Source: Ancylomarina euxina (GTDB lineage Bacteria > Bacteroidota > Bacteroidia > Bacteroidales > Marinifilaceae). From it: DNA of 64,000 nt. The stretch lies in NCBI RefSeq assembly GCF_003863355.1, contig NZ_QQWG01000009.1:62001-126000 (forward strand), read 5' to 3'. A model generated the notes under the pieces. It saw only the letters and a list, made by a program, of their open reading frames with translations, had not been told where the DNA came from and searched no databases. The position numbers were made by a program, and so were the translations under genes. This document shows positions 1-8,148 of this stretch, in pieces; the stretch's first letter is position 1; every line of letters begins with the position of its first letter.

Positions 1-479
1 CTATCATTTTGCCATACAAAACTTATTGGAGGCTGCCATACCTGAGCACTAAAAACCAAGGATTCAGAATCCTGAACAGCTCTTGTGACATAAGCAGGAA
101 GACGTTGACCATGACCAGATTGCCAATGAACAGAGAACCGGTATAGGTCACCATGTTTAAGTGCAGAATCAACTAACTCCAGCTCCCAAACACCATTTTC
201 TTTCTGAGTGAATTCAAACTCAGTTGAATCTTGCCAATGGTTCAGTTCTCCTAGCAAATAGATTTGAGTCGCATTGGGTGCCCACTCTCGAAAAATCCAT
301 CCATGCTCAGTTCTTTGCAAACCAAAGTACAAATGACCATTTGAGAAAGACTCAAGAGAATCCAATCCTTGTAGGATTTCTGCTTCTTTTTTCTCTGCAG
401 CAAGTTTTCTTCCGTATATTTTTGATTGATAATTCTCTAAAAATGGGTCAGCATCTATAAGCTTCAAAGTCTGGATCAT
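1..479 (-). CDS. glgB: 1,4-alpha-glucan branching enzyme, N-terminal fragment (cut by window edge)
   Basis: Only the first 159 residues are inside the window; the gene runs off the left edge. The translation opens MIQTLKLIDADPFLENYQ and contains YFGLQRTEHGW followed by FREWAPNATQIYLLGELNHW. This is the signature start of the carbohydrate-binding module 48 (E-set) domain of GlgB, in the version close to eukaryotic branching enzymes that is common in Bacteroidota. The enzyme makes alpha-1,6 branches in glycogen in the cytoplasm. The catalytic GH13 barrel lies outside, so activity cannot be judged. The ATG at 477-479 is the first in-frame start and matches the family N-terminus. Confidence 0.85.
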   Translation of the reverse strand, partial: MIQTLKLIDADPFLENYQSKIYGRKLAAEKKEAEILQGLDSLESFSNGHLYFGLQRTEHGWIFREWAPNATQIYLLGELNHWQDSTEFEFTQKENGVWELELVDSALKHGDLYRFSVHWQSGHGQRLPAYVTRAVQDSESLVFSAQVWQPPISFVWQND

Positions 480-575
480 TGGACTGTTAGTTTTGAGTAT
501 TAGATTTTGGATAATATTACATCCCAAGTTACTAAAAATACAGTTAGACAACTAACATAAAACAAATGTTTAGAT

Positions 576-606
576 AAAAAAATAGCGACTCCTAATGGAA
601 TCGCTT
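576..606 (-). terminator. Rho-independent terminator of pepD
   Basis: Read on the minus strand, a 9-position stem (one mismatch) pairs 597-605 with 584-592 around a 4-nt loop. It is followed by a run of seven Ts (576-582). It lies 27 bp past the pepD stop. Confidence 0.8.
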
Positions 607-632
607 TTCGAAATTATTTTTAGAGATAAACT

Positions 633-2093
633 CTAGTTTGAAGGGACATTAACTAGAATATCCAGTATGTGTTTCCAGAACTTATCTACAGTTTCAATAT
701 TAATTCTCTCGTCAGGTGAGTGAACATCGCGTAGAGTTGGTCCGAAAGAGATCATGTCCATATTTGGATACTTCTCAAGGAATAAACCACACTCCAAACC
801 TGCATGAATTGAACGTGCAATTGGCTCTACATTAAACAAACGCTTGTATGAAGCAACTGCCACTTTCAAAATTGCTGAGCTAGGATTAGGAGCCCATCCT
901 GGGTAACCATCGGTATGCTCAATTTCAGCACCTGCCATCGTAAAGGCAACCCCTACATTCTGTGCAATATTGTATTTCTCGCTATCAACGTCGCTACGCT
1001 GCGAAGTGGTAATAAAGATCTTATCGCCATCGATAAATTTAACAGAAGCCAAGTTATTTGAAGTCTCAACCATTCCCGGCATACGCGAACTCATGGTAAA
1101 TACACCATGTGGACAAGCATAAAGGGCATCGAATAGATTATTTGAAGTCTGCTTATCACAAACGAAAGCTGGCATATCAGTAGACTCCAATTCAATCTTC
1201 AATTTAGGCTCAGCAATAGACCATACGTTTTCCATTTCAGCTGCATAAAGGTTCAAATCGATACGGATTTGCTCTTTAAATTTTGAAGGAATGACAACAA
1301 CTGCAGAAGCTTCGCGAGGAATAGCATTACGCAAGTTTCCACCAGCAAAATCAGCTAAACGAACATCGTATTTCTTATTGATTTCCCATAAGAAACGGTT
1401 CAGAATCTTATTGGAGTTACCTCGATTCTTATTGATTTCATCACCTGAGTGACCACCTTGCAAACCGCTTACATCTAAACGAACAGCGAAATAACCAGCA
1501 GGAATATCTTCCCTAGTATATGACATAGTCGCCAAAGTATCAATACCCCCTGCACAACCTAAGAAAATCTCACCCTCATCTTCGGAGTCAAGATTCAATA
1601 GAATATTACCACTAACAAAATCAGGTTGAAGAGCAAAAGCTCCTGACAAACCTGTCTCCTCATCAACAGTAAACAAACACTCAATCGGTCCATGCTCAAC
1701 ATCATTAGAAGTCAACAGAGCCATTTCAGCAGCAACACCAATACCATCGTCAGCACCCAGAGTTGTTCCTTTAGCTTTTACCCACTCACCATCAATCCAA
1801 GGAATAATAGGATCGGTATCGAAGTTGTGCTCTGTTGAAGAGTTCTTCTCACAAACCATATCCATATGCGACTGTAAAACGACAGTTTTAAGATTTTCAT
1901 AGCCTGGAGTTGCCGGCTTCTTAATTAAAACATTACCAATCTCGTCGCGCTTGGTTTCAAGATTGTGTTTCTTACCAAAGTCCATTAGGAATTCAATAAT
2001 TTTATCTTCTTTTTTTGAAGGACGAGGAACCTGACAAATGGCCTCGAAATGTTCCCAAATCACTTTAGGTTCTAATCCGCTTAGTACGCTCAT
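633..2093 (-). CDS. pepD: aminoacyl-histidine dipeptidase (cytosol non-specific dipeptidase) PepD
   Basis: A 486-residue M20-family metallopeptidase that hydrolyses Xaa-His and other dipeptides in the cytoplasm. The two-zinc site is visible: LQSHMDMVCEKN (H76, D78), TLGADDGIGVA (D115), VDEETGLSGAF (general base E145 and ligand E146), LNLDSEDEGEI (D169) and SIHAGLECGLF near the C-terminus supplying the last histidine. Length and motif order match PepD of enterobacteria and Bacteroides. It appears monocistronic: a hairpin terminator follows, and a possible -7 element (TACCTTTG, complement at 2175-2182) sits upstream. Most likely role: peptide recycling and nutrition. Confidence 0.95.
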   Translation of the reverse strand: MSVLSGLEPKVIWEHFEAICQVPRPSKKEDKIIEFLMDFGKKHNLETKRDEIGNVLIKKPATPGYENLKTVVLQSHMDMVCEKNSSTEHNFDTDPIIPWIDGEWVKAKGTTLGADDGIGVAAEMALLTSNDVEHGPIECLFTVDEETGLSGAFALQPDFVSGNILLNLDSEDEGEIFLGCAGGIDTLATMSYTREDIPAGYFAVRLDVSGLQGGHSGDEINKNRGNSNKILNRFLWEINKKYDVRLADFAGGNLRNAIPREASAVVVIPSKFKEQIRIDLNLYAAEMENVWSIAEPKLKIELESTDMPAFVCDKQTSNNLFDALYACPHGVFTMSSRMPGMVETSNNLASVKFIDGDKIFITTSQRSDVDSEKYNIAQNVGVAFTMAGAEIEHTDGYPGWAPNPSSAILKVAVASYKRLFNVEPIARSIHAGLECGLFLEKYPNMDMISFGPTLRDVHSPDERINIETVDKFWKHILDILVNVPSN

Positions 2094-2200
2094 TGTTTAT
2101 TTTTTAATTTGAGATAAAGAAGTGAATATTCATCCATCTCAATTAGTGTTAGTATTCTTTTTTTTTAACAAACCCAAAGGTAATAAAAGCTAGCATTAAA

Positions 2201-3859
2201 TTAATCTTCTATCTGCTTCCAATTAATGCGTTTGATATATCTAAAACTTAAGTATTGAAAAGCTAGCATAATAGGCAAGCCAAGCATAACACCATATTCA
2301 ATATATGTCAAGCCCCAATGCGTTAATCCAATCAAACCTGCCGATATCATCATTAAAATACCCTTTATGAAGTTATCTCCTGAATCTTGTGATAATCTCT
2401 CTTTTGAAAAAGGTAAGGCTTTGCTTTGCATCACGGTCACAAAGGAGGTTATAACAGTAATAGATACAAGAGCATAAAGAAGGTCTGGAAGAGCTTTATA
2501 CGACCAGAAATAGAGAATCGGGCCACCAATTATGACATAGAGAGGCCAAACGTATTTTGCAAGTAAGGCTTTAATTGTACCTGATAAAATATCTCCAGGT
2601 TTTGAAATAGGCATAGAACTATAAAACCAACTCGATTTGGGCTCATCGCTATATATGATATTCATACAAACTGCGAATGCAGCAAAAATGATAAAATAAA
2701 TAAATAGCAGATAGCGTTTCGATGCCAACAAACTTGCTATTTTATCCTCATTACCAAAATCTTTCACTACCATAAGGGCAATAAAAACAAATATATAACC
2801 AAAGGCAGGAAAGGCGGTTTGTTTAAATTTTCTTTCTCTCCCACTCATTTTCCATATCATTTTGAAACTTGTTCTTTCAACAGAGCTTTGAGTTAAGAGC
2901 TGAGCAAGTTTATCTGAATATCTTAATCGATGAGCTTTCTGAGTTTTTCTTTTCTCAGGTTTAGAAGCTACTGCATCCATCTGGCTCAATCGTTGACTAA
3001 ATTTTGGAGAAAGATATTTGATAATTAACCAGAGACTTACCAATGGAACAAATAAGGCCAACAAGACAAATAATATACTAGATAAACTATAAACAGAAGT
3101 TGTTAAAGCTGTTATCGAACCCGCAAACCAACATGAAGGAATAAGGTAAGTAAACCACTCCACTTTTATCTGAGAATTATAAAGATCATTCACTTCAATT
3201 AGGCGTGGCAAAAGCTGATAAGCTCCCATAAAAATAATAGCCATCCCAATCTGAAAATAGACCATGATGTCCTTCAACTTTTCACCATTCACAAATCGCA
3301 TCAAACCCAAATAAAATAAATTAGTCAAGAATAGCGTGAATAAAGTTGATAAGAAAACCATAAATAAAAATAGGAAGCCAGCGACGATACCATAATCAAT
3401 TACAGTAAAAAATAAAGAAGCTATGGATAATGACAGACTCAAATGCAGAAGATAAATAGCAATGTGCAAGAGCTTAGCCATGGTCATTGTTCTGCTGTTT
3501 ATAGGCCGAGAAAGTAAAATTGCATTATCTCTCGTATCAATTAGTACAACCGAAAATTCAGATATCATCAACATGGCAATCATTACCATGATCATTGAGA
3601 AAACCATCGTATAAGCCGTAAAAGTATGATCCATGGAATCAATCAATATCCCTATAAAAACCCCAATAATCGCATACACAAATGATTGTAACAAGAGTTG
3701 ATTACTCGAATCCGTCTTCTTTGTTGATGTCGAAAAACCGCGGCGATTATCCATCGTCAGTTTTACTCTAAGGATACATTCAAGTTGTTGGTAATCCACC
3801 CCCATCATTGTGAATAGCCCCTTAAAAAGACGGATGATTCTTATAATAAAATTAACCAT
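2201..3859 (-). CDS. ABC-2 type transporter permease subunit (substrate unknown)
   Basis: A 552-residue integral membrane protein with roughly 11-12 hydrophobic segments. They fall in two blocks (about residues 60-290 and 345-545), separated by a basic cytoplasmic stretch near 300-340 (SKPEKRKTQKAHR). It lies directly downstream of, and only 3 bp from, an ABC ATPase gene on the same strand, so the two almost certainly form one exporter. The arrangement resembles two-gene exporters for lipids, peptides or antibiotics, but nothing in the sequence identifies a substrate. No extracytoplasmic substrate-binding protein is nearby, which favours export over import. Confidence 0.8.
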   Translation of the reverse strand: MVNFIIRIIRLFKGLFTMMGVDYQQLECILRVKLTMDNRRGFSTSTKKTDSSNQLLLQSFVYAIIGVFIGILIDSMDHTFTAYTMVFSMIMVMIAMLMISEFSVVLIDTRDNAILLSRPINSRTMTMAKLLHIAIYLLHLSLSLSIASLFFTVIDYGIVAGFLFLFMVFLSTLFTLFLTNLFYLGLMRFVNGEKLKDIMVYFQIGMAIIFMGAYQLLPRLIEVNDLYNSQIKVEWFTYLIPSCWFAGSITALTTSVYSLSSILFVLLALFVPLVSLWLIIKYLSPKFSQRLSQMDAVASKPEKRKTQKAHRLRYSDKLAQLLTQSSVERTSFKMIWKMSGRERKFKQTAFPAFGYIFVFIALMVVKDFGNEDKIASLLASKRYLLFIYFIIFAAFAVCMNIIYSDEPKSSWFYSSMPISKPGDILSGTIKALLAKYVWPLYVIIGGPILYFWSYKALPDLLYALVSITVITSFVTVMQSKALPFSKERLSQDSGDNFIKGILMMISAGLIGLTHWGLTYIEYGVMLGLPIMLAFQYLSFRYIKRINWKQIED

Positions 3860-3862
3860 AGC

Positions 3863-4654
3863 TTAGTTCTCAAATACATTAATAATCTCATTAGCTGTTT
3901 CGCTATGGCCTGAATTACCGGTCAATTTGGTGAATAAAGTCTCTAATGACTCATTGTCTGCCTCCGAATTCAGTTCAGCATAACTACCATCAGCTAACAC
4001 AACGCCATTATCAATCAAAATAATTCGATCTGATATTTTCTCAACCACATCCATAATATGTGAACTATAAAAGATGGTTTTGCCTTCGCGTGCCAATTGC
4101 TGTAGGACACGTTTTACAATAATCACTGCATTGGCATCCAATCCAGATAAAGGCTCATCCATAAAAATGATATCTGGATTATGAATCAATCCCGAAATGA
4201 TAAGGATCTTCTGTTTCATTCCCTTCGAAAAACTGTTCATTCGTTCATCGGCATGCGATTTCATCTCAAAAAGATCCAACAGCCTCGCTGTTTTAGTCTG
4301 AATATCCCCTTCTTCCATCCCTTGGAGTTCGCCAACAAATTGCAGGTATTCACTTGGGGTTAATGTATCATACAAAGCAGCGTTCTCTGGAATATAACCA
4401 ATACGCTTTTTAATGTCGAGATCCTGTGTTCTCAAATCCATTCCCAAGACTTTGATATCACCTTCAAAATCGGTTAGTATACCACAAAGAATTTTCACAG
4501 TCGTAGACTTACCTGCGCCATTAGGACCAATATATCCAATAATTTGTCCTGATTTTATATCCAAATCAAGACCTTTTAAAACATGATTGACTGCTACTCC
4601 ATTTTTATAAGATTTATGCAGATTCTTTATTGATATGACTGTATTCGTTTCCAT
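3863..4654 (-). CDS. ABC transporter ATP-binding protein (exporter, ABC-2 type)
   Basis: A 263-residue cytoplasmic nucleotide-binding subunit. Walker A is GPNGAGKST (about 43-51), the signature region is SFSKGMKQK, in which the usual SGGQ is replaced by SKGM, and Walker B is DIIFMDEPLSGLD, followed by a switch histidine in YSSHIMD. The SKGM signature is common in the ABC-2 DRA/NatA-like exporter ATPases. The gene precedes the permease gene by 3 bp, so the pair is translated from one transcript. An acidic C-terminal extension after residue 235 has no recognisable domain. Confidence 0.9.
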   Translation of the reverse strand: METNTVISIKNLHKSYKNGVAVNHVLKGLDLDIKSGQIIGYIGPNGAGKSTTVKILCGILTDFEGDIKVLGMDLRTQDLDIKKRIGYIPENAALYDTLTPSEYLQFVGELQGMEEGDIQTKTARLLDLFEMKSHADERMNSFSKGMKQKILIISGLIHNPDIIFMDEPLSGLDANAVIIVKRVLQQLAREGKTIFYSSHIMDVVEKISDRIILIDNGVVLADGSYAELNSEADNESLETLFTKLTGNSGHSETANEIINVFEN

Positions 4655-5027
4655 TGATATTATTTTTTTGATAAATATGGCTTAAATCTACAATAAAAAC
4701 TTAGATCCATACAATGTTAAATGACACATTAGTTTTTATTAAGCAGATAATCCTTATCATTCTATTTATAGCAAGGGCTAAAGCCCTCGATTGGTCAGTC
4801 TCTTTTAAACCCAGGGTTAATACAGCCCTTAAAAAACGAGTGCAATCCGGACTTTAAACCAATAGTTTAGAAAATACAATATTAGCAACTTATATAAGTT
4901 GGGAGTCTTAATTTTAATTAGACAGCAATGACTTATTAGCTATAAACTAAAACACATCCTGTCATTTTCTCAAACAAGATGCTGCAAACTTTTCTGTTTT
5001 TATGTCGTTTTGTCAGCCTCCGAGTCG
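4655..5027. other. divergent intergenic region upstream of htpG with a GGGCT palindrome
   Basis: AT-rich spacer between the divergent ABC operon and htpG. It holds a perfect 6-bp inverted repeat, AGGGCT-aa-AGCCCT, at 4774-4787, and further CAGGGTT and CAGCCCTT fragments up to about 4835. This resembles degenerate REP-like intergenic sequence. Two similar motifs, CTGTCATTTTCTCA (about 4959-4972) and TGTCGTTTTGTCA (about 5003-5014), lie upstream of the htpG promoter and may be activator sites. No ORF or RNA gene is recognisable. Confidence 0.4.
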
Positions 5028-5043
5028 TGGCACAAGCTTTGAT
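5028..5043 (+). promoter_or_regulatory. sigma-54-like (-24/-12) promoter of htpG
   Basis: TGGCAC at 5028-5033 and TTTGA at 5038-5042 have the exact GG-to-G spacing (12 bp) of a -24/-12 promoter. The -12 GC is GA here. The predicted start site near 5054 gives a leader of about 35 nt before the htpG ATG at 5089. No TAnnTTTG vegetative element is evident at the same place. The match is to the pattern only. Confidence 0.4.
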
Positions 5044-5088
5044 TAATGCTCAATCGTAAATTTTCATATAAATTCTAAATTTAAAAAT

Positions 5089-7140
5089 ATGTCAACAGGA
5101 AAAATTGGTGTTACCAGTCAGGATCTGTTCCCGATTATTAAGAAATTCTTATACTCTGATCACGATATCTTTTTACGTGAAATCGTTTCGAATGCAATCG
5201 ATGCGACTCAAAAGCTAAAGACTTTAGCTGCAACAGGCGAATTCAAAGGCGATTTAGGAGAACTTAAGGTTTCGGTAAAACTTGATAAAGAAGCTAAAAC
5301 CTTAACTGTTTCTGATCGTGGTATTGGACTGACTAAAGAAGAAGTTGAGAAATACATCAACCAGATTGCTTTTTCAGGTGCTGAAGAGTTCATGGATAAA
5401 TATAAGGATCAAGCCAATGCTATTATTGGTCATTTCGGTTTGGGTTTCTATTCTTCATTCATGGTATCTGATAAAGTTGAAATCATTTCCCTTTCTCACA
5501 AAGAAGGTGCTGAGGCAGTGAAATGGAGTTGCGAAGGAAATCCTGAGTACACACTTGAAGCAGTTGAAAAGACAGAGCGTGGTACCGATATTGTGATGCA
5601 TATCTCAGAGGAAGAAAAGGGATTTTTGGAAGAAAGCCGTATTCAACAGCTTTTAGATAAGTATTGTAAATTCTTACCTGTAGAAATCACTTTTGGTAAC
5701 AAAAAAGAGTGGAAAGATGGTAAAAATGTTGAGACAGAGGAAGCGAATGTAATAAACGACATCAATCCTGCATGGACAAAGAAACCAGCTGACTTAACTG
5801 ACGAAAACTACAACGATTTCTACCGTCAGCTTTACCCAATGGGCGAAGATCCTTTGTTCCACATTCACCTTAATGTTGATTACCCATTCAATCTGACTGG
5901 TATTCTTTATTTCCCTAAGCTTAAAAACTCAGTTGAAATTCAGAAGAATAAGATTCAATTGTACTGCAACCAGGTATTTGTTACCGATTCGGTTGAAGGT
6001 ATTGTTCCTGAATTCCTAACCCTATTGCATGGTGTTATCGATTCACCGGATATTCCATTGAACGTATCTCGTTCGTACCTGCAAAGTGATGGTAACGTAA
6101 AGAAGATCTCAAACCATATCACCAAGAAAGTAGCGGATAGTTTATTCGATATCTTTAAAAAAGACCGTCAGGACTTTGAAGCGAAGTGGGATGACTTGAG
6201 GATTTTCGTTCAATATGGTATGCTTAGCGAAGAGAAGTTTTACGATCGCGCTAAGAAATTCATGCTTGTTAAAAACACCGATGGCAAGTACTTTACGACT
6301 GAAGAGTACGAAGCAATCGTAAAAGAAAATCAGACAGACAAGGAAGGTAATATGATTTGCCTTTACTCAACCAATGCAGATGAGCAATACACTTATATCG
6401 ATTTGGCTAAAGCCAAAGGGTATGATGTTTTGATTATGGATAGCCAGTTGGACAATCACCTGATTAACACTTTAGAGCAGAAGACAACAACGACTAAATA
6501 TGTACGTGTTGACTCTGATGTTATCGACAAGTTGATTCAGAAGGACGAGGCAAAAGCTTCTAATATAACTGAAGAGCAGAGAAACGATTTAATTCCTGTA
6601 TTCAACTCACAACTACCTAAGGAAAAAGTGAACTACATCGTAGCTTTCGAATCTTTGGGTGCCGAAGCACAGCCATTAATGATTACTCAGGCTGAGTTTA
6701 TGCGTCGTATGAAAGATATGGCTGCTATGAACCCGGGTATGGCAATGTTTGGCGAAATGCCAGATTCGTACAACTTGGTTGTGAATACCGATCATGCACT
6801 TATCGAAAAAATTATTGAAAGCAAGGATGCTGAACTAAGCGAAAAGATTGCTGAAGTGAAGGCTAAATTGACGCCAGTAGTTGCCGAGAGAGAAGCTCTT
6901 GAAGCCCTTAAAAAGGACAAAAAAGAAGACGAAGTTCCTCAGGAAGAAAAAGACAAAATGACTGAGGTTCAGAAGCAAATTACTGCAATTAACGCTGAGC
7001 GCGAAGCCATATTAACTGGTTTTGGTAAGGATAATCAAGTTGTAAAACAACTGGTTGACCTTGCTCTACTAGCAAACAATATGCTTAAAGGTGAAGAGTT
7101 GGCTAAGTTCGTAAAACGTAGCATCAAGCTAATCAAATAG
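5089..7140 (+). CDS. htpG: molecular chaperone HtpG (Hsp90)
   Basis: A 683-residue cytoplasmic Hsp90. The GHKL ATPase domain occupies the first 220 residues: FLREIVSNAIDA (E31, N35, D38), VSDRGIGL (D76, G78, G80) and IGHFGLGFYS. The middle domain follows, with the conserved arginine region LNVSRSYLQ. The C-terminal part has a highly charged Lys/Glu stretch around 590-640, within the dimerisation region, which is longer than in E. coli HtpG (about 624 residues) and usual for Bacteroidota. It is monocistronic, with a strong terminator right after the stop and a sigma-54-like promoter upstream instead of an obvious heat-shock sigma site. Confidence 0.97.
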   Translation: MSTGKIGVTSQDLFPIIKKFLYSDHDIFLREIVSNAIDATQKLKTLAATGEFKGDLGELKVSVKLDKEAKTLTVSDRGIGLTKEEVEKYINQIAFSGAEEFMDKYKDQANAIIGHFGLGFYSSFMVSDKVEIISLSHKEGAEAVKWSCEGNPEYTLEAVEKTERGTDIVMHISEEEKGFLEESRIQQLLDKYCKFLPVEITFGNKKEWKDGKNVETEEANVINDINPAWTKKPADLTDENYNDFYRQLYPMGEDPLFHIHLNVDYPFNLTGILYFPKLKNSVEIQKNKIQLYCNQVFVTDSVEGIVPEFLTLLHGVIDSPDIPLNVSRSYLQSDGNVKKISNHITKKVADSLFDIFKKDRQDFEAKWDDLRIFVQYGMLSEEKFYDRAKKFMLVKNTDGKYFTTEEYEAIVKENQTDKEGNMICLYSTNADEQYTYIDLAKAKGYDVLIMDSQLDNHLINTLEQKTTTTKYVRVDSDVIDKLIQKDEAKASNITEEQRNDLIPVFNSQLPKEKVNYIVAFESLGAEAQPLMITQAEFMRRMKDMAAMNPGMAMFGEMPDSYNLVVNTDHALIEKIIESKDAELSEKIAEVKAKLTPVVAEREALEALKKDKKEDEVPQEEKDKMTEVQKQITAINAEREAILTGFGKDNQVVKQLVDLALLANNMLKGEELAKFVKRSIKLIK

Positions 7141-7163
7141 TCTGTTCGAATCTAGTTCAAGAC

Positions 7164-7205
7164 AGAAAGCCACAACCTAAATGGAATGTGGCTTTCTTCT
7201 TTTTA
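7164..7205 (+). terminator. Rho-independent terminator of htpG
   Basis: An 11-bp perfect stem (7164-7174 with 7187-7197) with a 12-nt loop is followed by a T-rich tail. It begins 24 bp after the htpG stop codon. The ATG at 7186 lies in this hairpin, which argues against using it as the start of the next gene. Confidence 0.85.
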
Positions 7206-7214
7206 TTTTAAGCT

Positions 7215-7223
7215 TATCTTTGC
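7215..7223 (+). promoter_or_regulatory. Bacteroidetes -7 promoter element (TATCTTTGC)
   Basis: A perfect TAnnTTTGC match 26 bp upstream of the ATG at 7249 and just after the htpG terminator. A clear -33 TTTG is not visible, so this is a moderate call. Confidence 0.5.
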
Positions 7224-7248
7224 ATTACATTTAGATACAATTACACCT

Positions 7249-7704
7249 ATGGAAAGAACAGAATTCATTAATTATATATTCGATGCCCTTTACGCTCAAC
7301 CAGAAAATGAGTCATTAGATATTGCTTGTTGGGGAATGGAGCATCTTCATACTGAGGATGACAGCCCAATATACGAATCGATTATCGAAGAGTTCATATC
7401 GAACGAATGGGCCGTAGATCAAGGCTTAGGCTTCCTGGTTCTGACTAAGGAAGGTCGAGATATCATTAATGTATTTGGTTCTTATACGGCTTTCATAGAA
7501 ACCTACATGCAGCCTGCTCCTCAAATAAAATCACCCCTTTCCTTAAAGACAATCAGCTTGGTCATTAACCTTATTCTGGCATTATTTATAGCCATGTTGA
7601 TGATAACAAAAAATAATGATGATCAGATTATCTCCGATCAAAAGGCTAAAATTGAAGCACAACAGGCAACTATTAATTCTTTGCAAAAGGCTACAACGAA
7701 ATAA
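7249..7704 (+). CDS. small acidic protein with C-terminal membrane anchor, unknown function
   Basis: A 151-residue protein of no recognised family. I start it at the ATG at 7249 (MERTEFINYIFDALYAQ) and not at the in-frame ATG at 7186, because 7186 falls inside the htpG terminator hairpin and upstream of a good -7 element. Residues 1-95 form a soluble acidic domain (PENESLDIACWGMEHLH, LGFLVLTKEGRDII) that could be a winged-helix-like fold. Residues about 98-120 are a single membrane segment, and the tail (DQIISDQKAKIEAQQATI) is a short predicted coiled coil. This makes it a tail-anchored or bitopic protein. Confidence 0.6.
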   Translation: MERTEFINYIFDALYAQPENESLDIACWGMEHLHTEDDSPIYESIIEEFISNEWAVDQGLGFLVLTKEGRDIINVFGSYTAFIETYMQPAPQIKSPLSLKTISLVINLILALFIAMLMITKNNDDQIISDQKAKIEAQQATINSLQKATTK

Positions 7705-7733
7705 TAAACAGAATGATTTAATTGGGCTTTGGA

Positions 7734-7901
7734 TAAACCTCCAAGCCTCCACTAAGAGCTTTTTGCTGCCATGGGTAAACCTCCAAGCCTCCAACTAAGG
7801 CTATTTGGAGCTATGGTTAAACCTCCAAGCCTCCAACTAAGGCTAGTTGGAGCTATGGTTAAACCTCCGAGCCTTTACCTAAGGCTAGTTGGAGCTATGA
7901 T
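7734..7901. repeat. four exact-length 42-bp tandem repeats with internal palindrome
   Basis: Units start at 7734, 7776, 7818 and 7860 and all are 42 bp. Units 2 and 3 differ by one base (ATTTGG against AGTTGG), unit 4 has a handful of changes and unit 1 is the most diverged. Each begins TAAACCTCC. Units 2 and 3 contain the dyad CCAACTA-aggc-TAGTTGG (one mismatch in unit 2). The block lies in the gap between two plus-strand genes. ORFs crossing it on either strand are repeat artefacts. Confidence 0.9.
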
Positions 7902-8127
7902 TCCCCCCCTCTAAAACCTTTATCGGCGATTTATCCAGGTTTTGATTAAAATCCTCTAAGTCGTAATACCTTTAACCAACTCGTTTTAACAAAACATGCT
8001 TTAATTATTAGAATCATCAATGTTCTATCTTCCTATTAATAGTTGAGCATACGACATAAAATATGGCCTTAGTTGAAAAAGACTGAAATAAAATAATTTC
8101 TCACTCATCATAAAAAAAAATAGTATT

Positions 8128-8146
8128 TTAGTATAAAAGATACTAA
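8128..8146. promoter_or_regulatory. 7-bp perfect inverted repeat just before the ATPase-like gene
   Basis: TTAGTAT-aaaag-ATACTAA ends 2 bp before the ATG at 8149. It could be an operator or a hairpin over the translation start. The rest of the gap back to 7902 is AT-rich without another recognised signal. Confidence 0.35.
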
Positions 8147-8148
8147 GT

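Noticed and set aside
224-460. Plus-strand ORF of 78 codons at the left edge
   Set aside because: The minus strand here reads through as the conserved N-terminus of a glycogen branching enzyme; the plus ORF is its shadow.
7582-7798. Overlapping ORFs on both strands across the 42-bp repeats
   Set aside because: They arise because 42 is divisible by three, so any open frame repeats; they also overlap the real small membrane protein gene and have no family match.
7734-7901. CRISPR array
   Set aside because: Units abut without unique spacers; only a tandem repeat.
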